A stretch of DNA of 24,059 nt, from assembly GCA_045805385.1 (NCBI GenBank), contig JBJMLG010000179.1, forward strand, positions 1 through 24,059, in the 5' to 3' direction. The notes below the pieces were generated by a model, which did not search any database, was not told the DNA's origin, and was given only the letters and a program-made list of their open reading frames with translations. Position 1 is the stretch's first letter; each line of letters begins with the position of its first letter. Source of the DNA: JADGHQ01 sp045805385. GTDB lineage: Bacteria > Actinomycetota > Thermoleophilia > Solirubrobacterales > Thermoleophilaceae. This document shows positions 18,238 to 24,059 of the stretch, piece by piece. The translations under genes were made by a program, and so were the position numbers.

Positions 18238-18351
18238 CGATCGGCTCCGGAACAGCAGCATCCGGCGCTCAGGGCATCCCATGGTGCAGCGCGAAGCCGT
18301 AGCCGGACCGAAGCCCGGCGCCGCCTTAACAATGGCTTAGACGGGCCCCAG

Positions 18352-18357
18352 TACTCT
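18352..18357 (+). promoter_or_regulatory. Candidate -10 box of the leader ORF/ArsR-type regulator
   Basis: TACTCT matches TAnnnT and ends seven bases before the ATG at 18365, as expected for a leaderless message. TTAACA (18326-18331) resembles a -35 element, but the 20-base spacer is longer than usual. Confidence 0.4.
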
Positions 18358-18364
18358 TGTTTCC

Positions 18365-18409
18365 ATGAGCGCGGGCGCGCCAGAAGCGCGCCTCCCTCCC
18401 GCGCCATGA
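18365..18409 (+). CDS. Possible 14-residue leader peptide overlapping the regulator start
   Basis: A short frame, ATG 18365 to TGA 18407-18409, encodes MSAGAPEARLPPAP. Its stop overlaps the ATG of the ArsR-type regulator in ATGA. It begins where a leaderless transcript from TACTCT would start, and it ends in a proline-rich stretch that can slow ribosomes. The regulator has no good Shine-Dalgarno sequence of its own, so coupling through this peptide is attractive. The evidence is positional only; chance occurrence is possible in such GC-rich DNA. Confidence 0.35.
   Translation: MSAGAPEARLPPAP
18374..18392 (+). promoter_or_regulatory. GC hairpin inside the leader ORF
   Basis: GGCGCGC (18374-18380) and GCGCGCC (18386-18392) form a perfect 7-bp stem with loop CAGAA. 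It lies wholly within the 14-codon leader frame and ends 13 bases before the regulator ATG. A ribosome translating the leader would melt it. It could act as a translational gate or attenuator, or simply reflect GC-rich sequence. Confidence 0.35.
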
Positions 18410-18975
18410 AGCCACACGTCGACATCACGGACCCGCGAATCGCGAAGGCCCTCGCGCACCCTCTGAGGTTGCAGATCCTCGAGATCCTGCAGGAGCGCGA
18501 CGCGAGCCCCAGTGAGATCGCCGAGGAGATCGACGCCCCACTCGGGAACGTGAGCTACCACGTGCGTCAGCTCGCTTCGTTCGGGCTTGTGAAGCTCGTG
18601 CGCGAGACGCCGCGGCGCGGAGCCGTGGAGCACCACTACCGCGCCGAGGCCCGGCCCCGGATCACAGACGGCGTGTGGGAGGCGATGCCCGACATCGTCA
18701 AGCAGGCGACCGTCGCCGCCACGCTCGACAACATCGGGCGGGAGGTGCGCGAGGCGGCGGAGGACGGCGGCTTCGACGCGGCCGACACCCACATCTCGCG
18801 CTCGCCGATGGTGCTCGACGAGCAGGGACGCAAGCAAGTCGCCGAGCTCGGCCTCGAACTGCTCGACCGGGTCCAGAAGATCGAAGACGAGAGCGCGCAG
18901 CGGCTCGAGGCGGCGGATCATGAGGGTGAGCGCCCCTCGGAGCTCGTGCTGATGGTGTTCGACTCAGCGTCCTGA
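18406..18975 (+). CDS. ArsR-type winged-helix transcriptional regulator
   Basis: A 189-residue DNA-binding protein. The winged helix-turn-helix lies at 10-80: RIAKALAHPLRLQILEIL, then SPSEIAEEIDAPLGNVSYHV with recognition helix around 46-58, and the wing LVKLVRETPRRGAVEHHYRA. This matches the ArsR/HTH_20 type. No CxC metal-binding pair of classical ArsR metal sensors is present; indeed I see no Cys. The extra C-terminal part (about 85-189) is helical and acidic, may dimerise or sense a ligand, and is not recognised. The ATG at 18406 overlaps a possible leader peptide. It lies 168 bases after the PfkB gene and before the small membrane protein. Its targets are unknown. Confidence 0.88.
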   Translation: MKPHVDITDPRIAKALAHPLRLQILEILQERDASPSEIAEEIDAPLGNVSYHVRQLASFGLVKLVRETPRRGAVEHHYRAEARPRITDGVWEAMPDIVKQATVAATLDNIGREVREAAEDGGFDAADTHISRSPMVLDEQGRKQVAELGLELLDRVQKIEDESAQRLEAADHEGERPSELVLMVFDSAS

Positions 18976-18978
18976 GTC
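18961..18978 (+). terminator. Hairpin at the end of the regulator gene (candidate terminator)
   Basis: GACTCAG (18961-18967) and CTGAGTC (18972-18978) form a perfect 7-bp stem with loop CGTC, enclosing the regulator's stop codon. A pyrimidine-rich run, ACTTCCCTTTTC, follows within ten bases, weaker than a classical T-tract. It would separate the regulator from the next gene, which seems to have its own promoter. Confidence 0.4.
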
Positions 18979-19012
18979 AGGCACTTCCCTTTTCAGGGCT
19001 GGGTAACGCGGG

Positions 19013-19018
19013 TACGAT
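19013..19018 (+). promoter_or_regulatory. Candidate -10 box of the small membrane protein gene
   Basis: TACGAT, a good TAnnnT match, ends nine bases before the GTG at 19028. No Shine-Dalgarno sequence intervenes, so the message is probably leaderless or nearly so. The -35 region is not clear. Confidence 0.45.
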
Positions 19019-19027
19019 CCAGATGCG

Positions 19028-19294
19028 GTGGTCTGGACCTTCGTATTCCTGTTCCTGATCCTGAAGATCCCCGTGGTCGCAGCCATCTGGCTGTGCTGGT
19101 GGGCCGGGAAGGATGCGCCGATCGAGCCTGGCGAGGACGACGGCGGCACTGGCGACCGCCCGCACCCGCGCGCGCCGCTTCCGAGCCTGCCGCGCCGCCG
19201 CGGTCCGCACGGCGATGGGCCACCGGCATCGCCCGCCCGTGTGCGCGTCGGCGATCACGAGGCCCCGTGCCGGGAGCCGCTCCGGCCGCTCTAG
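19028..19294 (+). CDS. Small single-pass membrane protein, function unknown
   Basis: An 88-residue protein. Residues 2-25 form one strongly hydrophobic helix rich in Phe, Leu and Trp (WTFVFLFLILKIPVVAAIW), followed by WWAGK, an acidic patch (EPGEDDGG) and a basic proline-rich tail with PRRRGPHGDGPP. The charge pattern suggests an N-out, C-in anchor. I do not recognise a named family, but one-helix proteins with an RRRGPHG tail occur in Solirubrobacterales as I recall. The GTG at 19028 is chosen because it starts the helix and follows a -10-like box. The 3' end overlaps the convergent kinase gene by CTAG. The tail could be an unstructured interaction segment. Confidence 0.72.
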   Translation: MVWTFVFLFLILKIPVVAAIWLCWWAGKDAPIEPGEDDGGTGDRPHPRAPLPSLPRRRGPHGDGPPASPARVRVGDHEAPCREPLRPL

Positions 19295-19305
19295 CGCCCA
19301 GCGGC
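19285..19305. terminator. Hairpin at convergent stops (candidate bidirectional terminator)
   Basis: GCCGCT (19285-19290) and AGCGGC (19300-19305) form a perfect 6-bp stem. The 9-base loop begins with the CTAG shared by the stop codons of the small membrane protein and the kinase gene. There is no T-tract. Confidence 0.4.
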
Positions 19306-20049
19306 GATGCCTGCCAGCGCCGCTTCGACCTCACGGGTGACCTGCTCCACCAGCTCGTCGACCGGTCGTGAGGCGTCAAGCCAGCGGGCTCCGAGGCGCT
19401 CCCTCTCACGTCTGTAGAGCACGTTCTCGCGCTGCCGCTCGTCGATCCCCAGCTCGTCCCACTTGCGTTCCGCAGCCACGGCAGCCGGGACGTCGAGGTG
19501 CCAGGCCAGCAGCGGCCGCGGGCTCAGGAGTTCCATCAGCCGCACCTGGGGACCGAGCGAATTCACCGTGTCGTAGCGGCGATGGAGCGCGACGGCCGCG
19601 TCGAGCGTGTAGCGGTCGCAGATCACGACCTTGCCGTCGCGCAGATGGGGCATCACGGCGTTGCGCTGGGCTTGGGCGTGCATGGCCGCCACCACGGAGG
19701 CCCACGCACGGGTGAGCAGGCGGCTCCGGCGCCTCAGCTGCGCCGCCGCGCTTCGCGGAGGCGCGGGCTGGAGCCACGCCGAGGATGGCTCGGCTGGGGC
19801 TGACTTTGCCGGCGCGGGCCGCCGGCGCGCAGGAAGCCAGTTGACGAGCGCCGCGATGCGCTCGAGCCGGCCGGAGGACTCCCACAGCGTCGTCCACTCG
19901 AGGCGAGTCCACACGACCTCGACTTGGTAGCCGTTTCTGCCGAGCCGCTCACGAAGCCCCTCCACCAGCGTGCTCTTGCCGGACCCGTCGATCCCGGACA
20001 CCGCGATCAGCAGAGGACGGCGCGCGCGCAGTCGTTCCCACGTGATCAC
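19291..20049 (-). CDS. Thymidylate-kinase-like P-loop kinase
   Basis: A 252-residue P-loop protein of the thymidylate kinase/nucleoside monophosphate kinase superfamily. Walker A is intact: SGIDGSGKST (18-27). VVICDRYTLDA (141-151) carries the DRY motif used in substrate binding. A low-complexity Pro/Ala insert (about 73-103) is untypical of housekeeping dTMP kinase, as is the gene context. The GTG at 20049 has GGAGG five bases upstream and overlaps the stop of the preceding 671-residue gene in GTGA, so it is translationally coupled as the last gene of a glycan-type operon. A dedicated sugar or polyprenol-linked substrate is more likely than dTMP, but this is inference. Its closest relative in the window is the C-terminal half of the protein at 14617-15786. 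Confidence 0.84.
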   Translation of the reverse strand: MITWERLRARRPLLIAVSGIDGSGKSTLVEGLRERLGRNGYQVEVVWTRLEWTTLWESSGRLERIAALVNWLPARRRPAPAKSAPAEPSSAWLQPAPPRSAAAQLRRRSRLLTRAWASVVAAMHAQAQRNAVMPHLRDGKVVICDRYTLDAAVALHRRYDTVNSLGPQVRLMELLSPRPLLAWHLDVPAAVAAERKWDELGIDERQRENVLYRRERERLGARWLDASRPVDELVEQVTREVEAALAGIAAGR

Positions 20050-22061
20050 CGTGGCCTCCCACTTCGCGCGAGTAGACGCGCGTAACGAGCGACAACGTTC
20101 GGCGTCACGTTCACGAGCTCGCCGCTCGAACCGCCGCTCGCCGCGGCATGCGCGATCTCGTACAGGCGTGCGCCGTGCTCGAGCACTTCTCCGGACATCG
20201 CGAAGAGAGGCGAGTCGATCGTCGTGGCGAGCCATCCAGGCTCTCCAAGGCGACGAAGCCGGCGCTCGGCGCGGAGCAGTCCGTCGACGCTCCCAACGGT
20301 GTAGAACGGCGACCACCCATCCCACGACCCGGCGGTGAAGGGCAAGGCAACGAACTCGCCGTCCCGCCGGAGCGCGCGAGGCAGCCCGAAGCCTGCCTTC
20401 GTCCACATGTACTCGAAGCCCGCTGCCTTGACGGCCGACGCAACGCCGTCGTCGAGAACCCCGGGCCGCCAGCCGTCGAAGGGACGCCGCTCCTCGAGGA
20501 ACGAGGTGAGGCCGGTCCGCCTGATCACCCTGCCGGCGAGCGCTCGCAGGTCGCGCCTGCGCGGCCGGGGTCGAGAAGGGCCGACCTCCGCCGGCGGAGG
20601 GTCGCCGCGAGGCTGGAAGCGTACGACGGGACGGCGCCCGCGACGACCAATCGGTACCTCGGTCCGGCGTACCAGACGGGCATCCAGCAGTGGCCACCAT
20701 CCGCGGGGGCGAAGCGCCTGAGGGGCTCGCGTGTGGATGCCCGCCAGCGCGTTCGCGAGGTAGGCCGCGAGCCGATCGGCGCCGAGGTACGCCTCCGCCG
20801 CCACGCCATGGCCGGTGCTGCCGAGCAGCGGCTCGAGCCGTCCGAGCACGCCGCCGCGCGCGGCCGGTACGCCCAGAGGACCGAGGATGTGGGCTCCGCC
20901 GTGCGTATACGTCTCGGCCGTGAGTACGAGACCTGCGCGAAGCTCCGTCGCGGTCGCCAAATCGATCAGGCGTGGGATGCCGTCGAGTTCACGCAGCATC
21001 CCGCTCCAGAACAACAGCGTCACGAGGACGCGCCCCTCGTCCGCCCAGCGCTCGAGCTGAGCGTCGCCGGGCTCGAGCGCGGCCTGGTCTCCGGGAGGCT
21101 CCGGGATCGAGCCGGCGACGTCCGCCTCGGAGTCGAACGGCGGTCCCGGATCGACCACCTGAAGGCCGTGGCCCGCAGCCGCGAGCGCGAAGAAGTCGCG
21201 GTCGTCCCACTGGCGCCCGAGCACAGGCTCCCGCGCCTCGACGACGATGTCGTTGGCGGCCTCGATCACATCGGTCTGCGGCCGCCCGTGAAGCGGCAGC
21301 AACCGAAGGCGGCGCGCGCGGGGGAGCTGCGCAGCGACGAGCACGGGATCGCCAAGCAGCACACCGCCGCCCCATGCGCGATGCCTACGTGCCGCGGCCG
21401 CCGTGAACGCCGCCCAACCGTCATCGACCGGAAACGCCTCTCCGGGGTCGATGGGCCCCGGGAAGGCAAGCGCTCGCTCGCTCCCCACGCCGAGTGCTTC
21501 GAACCGCCGAGCGCCAAGTCGTTCGAGCCCAGCGCGGTGTTCCTCGAACGCGGACGCCTCGATACCCCAGGCGGGTGCGCCGGCAAGCAGAGCCGGATAG
21601 AGATACGGCGCGGTGACCACGCGCTGAGGCCCCTGCGGGTCTCCGTCCAGTACCAGGACGTTCTCGGGCACGTCCTGCACCAGCGCCGCGAGTGCCGCGA
21701 CGTAGAGCTCGACGGGGTCCTCCGTCCGTGCGAGCGCCGCGCTCCCCGCCTCCTCGAGGACGGGCCACAGCGGCGAGTACGGATCGCCCAGGGCCGCCAC
21801 CTCATACCCCACCGCGATGCGAAACGCTCTCTCGGCGTGCATCCCTCCGGCGAACAGCGAGCCCGCGGCGAGCTGCGCGCGGTCGCCGGAGGGCTCGCCA
21901 CCTCCGTAGTGGCGGCCACTCCGCGGCTCGGCGTAGTAGCACTCGAACTGCCAGCCGGCTCGCTCGGCCGCAGCAGCGAGCGCCGGCCCCACCGCGAGCC
22001 GTTGTGGATCGTCCCCCCGAGCGAGGTAGAAGAGAAGCGGCGCCCTCGGGCGCGCGCTCAC
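20046..22061 (-). CDS. Large protein of unknown function in a glycan-type operon
   Basis: A 671-residue protein I do not recognise. The GTG at 22061 has AAGGGG five bases upstream and overlaps the glycosyltransferase stop (GTGA). No signal peptide or membrane helix is evident. An N-terminal part (about 8-460) starts APLLFYLARGDDPQRLAVGPALAAAAERAG, like an alpha/beta fold, and contains LVLDGDPQGP (135-144) and TLLFWSGMLRELDGIPRLIDLA (348-369). A basic Pro/Arg linker (about 485-515) leads to a C-terminal part (525-671) with GWRPGVLDDGVASAVKAAGFEY and PLFAMSGEVLEHGARLYEIAHAA. The C-terminal part faintly recalls the late strands of polysaccharide deacetylases, but lacks a visible NodB metal-binding set. 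Its position between a glycosyltransferase-methyltransferase and a kinase implies a role in making or modifying a surface polymer. Confidence 0.7.
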   Translation of the reverse strand: MSARPRAPLLFYLARGDDPQRLAVGPALAAAAERAGWQFECYYAEPRSGRHYGGGEPSGDRAQLAAGSLFAGGMHAERAFRIAVGYEVAALGDPYSPLWPVLEEAGSAALARTEDPVELYVAALAALVQDVPENVLVLDGDPQGPQRVVTAPYLYPALLAGAPAWGIEASAFEEHRAGLERLGARRFEALGVGSERALAFPGPIDPGEAFPVDDGWAAFTAAAARRHRAWGGGVLLGDPVLVAAQLPRARRLRLLPLHGRPQTDVIEAANDIVVEAREPVLGRQWDDRDFFALAAAGHGLQVVDPGPPFDSEADVAGSIPEPPGDQAALEPGDAQLERWADEGRVLVTLLFWSGMLRELDGIPRLIDLATATELRAGLVLTAETYTHGGAHILGPLGVPAARGGVLGRLEPLLGSTGHGVAAEAYLGADRLAAYLANALAGIHTRAPQALRPRGWWPLLDARLVRRTEVPIGRRGRRPVVRFQPRGDPPPAEVGPSRPRPRRRDLRALAGRVIRRTGLTSFLEERRPFDGWRPGVLDDGVASAVKAAGFEYMWTKAGFGLPRALRRDGEFVALPFTAGSWDGWSPFYTVGSVDGLLRAERRLRRLGEPGWLATTIDSPLFAMSGEVLEHGARLYEIAHAAASGGSSGELVNVTPNVVARYARLLARSGRPR

Positions 22062-23884
22062 CTCGTCCCCTTGCGCGTGTGCCAGAGGTGCCACTTCGGG
22101 GTCCACGGCGGCCCGAACGTGTCGAGGTCGTCGATCCAAAGCCCGGCTTCGGTGATCGCGACGCGGACCTCATCGGCGCGGTGGTGGCGGACGATGTCGC
22201 TCCACTCCGGCAAGACCCCGCCCCGGCGCATGGTTGCAATCAGCCGGCGTGGCCTCCAGTTCACGTAGCTGGGATAGGCGAGCACCCACCATGGTTCGGC
22301 GTTCGACGTATCGAAAATCACGGGCCCGCCGCTACGCACCACGCGCGCGAGCTCGCTGACTCCGGCGCGGAGGTCGGGGAGGTGAGCGAGCAGATCGAGC
22401 GCGATGACCGCATCGAAGCTGTCGTCGCCGAAGGGCAGCTCGCGTGCGTCGGCGCGTACGAGTCGCACGTCGGATGGGCTGCGCCGTCGCGCCTCTTCGA
22501 GCATCTCGGCGGACACATCGCAGCCGGTCATCTCGTGATGCGCCGCCAGCGGCACGAGCGCGCGGCCGGGGCCGCACCCCACGTCGAGGACGCGCATCGG
22601 CGGCCTCGCACGGAGGCGCGTGAGCACGGCCTCCAGCTTCGCCTCGTAGATCCGCCGGAACGGGTTCGCGCTGTCCTCCGGCCGGAAGAACCGCCGGTAG
22701 CCGCCGGTGTAGATGGCCTGCGTGAAGTGCCCCGCGTTGCCTGCCCCCTCGATCGCGCGCTCGTACACACGCTCGAGCATCGGGGCGATCCGGGAAGCTT
22801 CGAAGTCGTCCGCTCGCAGGCGAGCGCCGCGCGATATCCGCTCGAGCTCGACCGCGTCGTTGATTCGCTCGACGAGCGCATCTGCGAGTGCAGTCGCGTC
22901 GCCCGGTGGCACGAGCCAGCCGCTTCGGCCGTGGCTGATGATCTCCGCGAAGCCGCTGCCGGAGCTCGCGACGACCGGCCTGCCAAGCGCCATTGCCTCC
23001 ACCGCGACGAAGCCGAACGCCTCCCAGAGGGACGGCAGCACGACGAGCGTCGCTCGAGCCACGATGGGCAGAGCCTGCTCGCGCGGCAGCGCTCCAAGGC
23101 GGTGCACGCGACGGGGAAATAGCTCCGAGAGCTCGTCGAGCCGACAGCCGGCATCGCCACCAGCGGCGCCGGCGTCCCGGCCGAGGAACACGGCGTGCAG
23201 GTCCGGGTGCGCGGACAGCGCCTCAGGCAGTGCGGCGGCCAGGGTCTCCACGCCCTTGCGCCGCTCGATCCGCCCGATGAACAGCACGAAGCGCGCCGGC
23301 AACGGAACGACAGGTTCCGCGGCTCCGGCGGTGCGGATGGCCTCGCCGTCGACCGGGTTCGGAATCACCTCTATCCGCGCGCGGTCGAGTCGCCAGTCGG
23401 CGGCTACTCGGTCGGCGATCGACTCGCTCGGCGCGACGATCGCCTGGCTGCGGAGCGCCTGGTCGCGCTCCATCCGCCGCACGACGTGAGTGCTGTCACG
23501 TTGACGTCCAAGGTTCAGCCTGTCGACCAGGTACGTGGGGGTCGCAAGGCGCGTCACGAGAGGTGCGCCGCCCGTCCTCGCGAGCCACCAGGCCTCTGCC
23601 TCCCACTCCGCGGCCTGCACGATCTCCGCGCCGTCCCGGCGCGCCGCGCGCGCCACCCGGCGAGCGGTGAGCAGACGGCTCGCCGTGGGGGCGGGCAGCG
23701 AGCGGTGCTCGAGCGGTACGACATGGACGCCTCGCTCGAGGTGCGCCCCGCCTGTACCTTCGGTGACGACCTCCACCTCGTGTCCGCGTTCGGCCAGCGC
23801 CGGTGCCATCGTCATCGTGTAGGTCCCGATGCCGCCGCCGCTCGTGCGGGTGGGGTGCTCGCGGGAGATCAGGACGACTCGCAT
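22058..23884 (-). CDS. GT4 glycosyltransferase fused to a class I SAM-dependent methyltransferase
   Basis: A 608-residue two-domain enzyme. Residues 1-380 are a GT-B glycosyltransferase of family 4: the N-terminal donor-free domain has SGGGIGTYTMTMAPALAERGH (15-35), the nucleotide-binding domain begins FVLFIGRIERRKGVETL (199-215), and the EX7E motif is EAFGFVAVE (288-296). Residues 405-608 are a class I methyltransferase with motif I VLDVGCGPG (432-440), CDVSAEM (455-461) and FDAVIALDLLAHLPD (490-504). One polypeptide could therefore add a sugar and methylate it or the acceptor. ATG 23884 lies five bases after the upstream membrane-protein stop, with GAGG just before. The next gene overlaps by GTGA. 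Both active sites look intact; the sugar and acceptor are unknown. Confidence 0.9.
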   Translation of the reverse strand: MRVVLISREHPTRTSGGGIGTYTMTMAPALAERGHEVEVVTEGTGGAHLERGVHVVPLEHRSLPAPTASRLLTARRVARAARRDGAEIVQAAEWEAEAWWLARTGGAPLVTRLATPTYLVDRLNLGRQRDSTHVVRRMERDQALRSQAIVAPSESIADRVAADWRLDRARIEVIPNPVDGEAIRTAGAAEPVVPLPARFVLFIGRIERRKGVETLAAALPEALSAHPDLHAVFLGRDAGAAGGDAGCRLDELSELFPRRVHRLGALPREQALPIVARATLVVLPSLWEAFGFVAVEAMALGRPVVASSGSGFAEIISHGRSGWLVPPGDATALADALVERINDAVELERISRGARLRADDFEASRIAPMLERVYERAIEGAGNAGHFTQAIYTGGYRRFFRPEDSANPFRRIYEAKLEAVLTRLRARPPMRVLDVGCGPGRALVPLAAHHEMTGCDVSAEMLEEARRRSPSDVRLVRADARELPFGDDSFDAVIALDLLAHLPDLRAGVSELARVVRSGGPVIFDTSNAEPWWVLAYPSYVNWRPRRLIATMRRGGVLPEWSDIVRHHRADEVRVAITEAGLWIDDLDTFGPPWTPKWHLWHTRKGTR

Positions 23885-23889
23885 CGGCC

Positions 23890-24059
23890 TCACGCTCTCG
23901 ACGCGGCAGCGAGCACTCGCCGCGCCACCTCCTCTGGCCGGCCCTGGAGATGCCGCTCCAGCACCTCGTCGAGCCACGGCCGGTCGCCGGAGGGCACGAC
24001 GCGGAATGCGACTGCCAGCCCGCCGTAGAAGATCAGGCACGCGAGACAGCCGGCCAGCA
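23890..24059 (-). CDS. C-terminal end of a membrane protein, possibly a Wzx/MATE-like polysaccharide flippase
   Basis: The last 55 or so codons of a gene that enters from beyond the window. They encode a hydrophobic segment (LAGCLACLIFYGGLAVAFRVV) followed by a soluble tail (PSGDRPWLDEVLERHLQGR, ending AAASRA) and TGA at 23892-23890. A final transmembrane helix plus short charged tail is typical of oligosaccharide flippases, and the next gene is a glycosyltransferase five bases away. The fragment is too short for a firm family call; a polymerase or other membrane protein is possible. Confidence 0.55.
   Translation of the reverse strand, partial: LAGCLACLIFYGGLAVAFRVVPSGDRPWLDEVLERHLQGRPEEVARRVLAAASRA

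Noticed and set aside
20148..22268. A 706-codon open frame on the plus strand
   Set aside because: It is antisense to the 671-residue gene, which has ribosome binding site and stop-start overlaps on both sides; the plus frame is Arg-rich and motif-free.

Overview
The window reads as a chromosome segment from a high-GC actinobacterium, most likely Thermoleophilia/Solirubrobacterales. Support for this: strongly GC-biased codons, frequent GTG starts, many starts without a ribosome binding site but with a TAnnnT box just upstream, and a short one-helix membrane protein with an Arg/Pro-rich tail of a kind I associate with that group. No sequence search was run, so the taxonomy is inference. Coding density is very high. 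The largest gap is about 130 bases (18238-18364), so no stretch over 300 bases lacks a gene. I see no rRNA, tRNA, CRISPR array, transposase, integrase or attachment site.

Layout. (1) 1-3943: the N-terminal part of an Fpg/Nei-type DNA glycosylase; a secreted copper protein combining a PHM-like monooxygenase ligand set with a C-terminal cupredoxin; a divergent TetR regulator followed by an RpiB/LacA-like isomerase; and a second secreted cupredoxin. (2) 4010-5694: an APH-fold kinase overlapping a HAD phosphatase-like gene, the pairing found fused in animal ACAD10. (3) 5691-10634, minus strand: an operon of aldehyde dehydrogenase, trehalose-synthase-like GH13 and alpha-glucosidase GH13. (4) 10768-14604: a small secreted protein, cyclophilin and DEAD-box helicase (overlapping genes), an MDR-family quinone oxidoreductase-like enzyme and an NTF2-like protein. 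(5) 14617-18237: a nucleotidyltransferase fused to a kinase-like domain with a decayed Walker A motif, divergent from an APH-like kinase that leads into a PfkB sugar kinase. (6) 18365-19294: a possible 14-codon leader overlapping an ArsR-type regulator, then the small membrane protein. (7) 19291-24059, minus strand: a tightly coupled surface-glycan-type operon of membrane protein end, GT4 glycosyltransferase-methyltransferase fusion, a 671-residue protein of unknown function and a thymidylate-kinase-like P-loop kinase.

How the genes may work together. Blocks 5 and 7 carry paralogous kinase-like domains sharing a CDRYTLDA signature, one with an intact P-loop and one without. This suggests one sugar-phosphate or surface-polymer system spread over both blocks. 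Block 1 is an extracytoplasmic copper redox theme, with the TetR gene well placed to control the PHM-like gene. Block 3 would interconvert maltose, trehalose and glucose. The candidates for undescribed biology are the PHM-cupredoxin fusion, the nucleotidyltransferase/pseudokinase fusion and the 671-residue protein.
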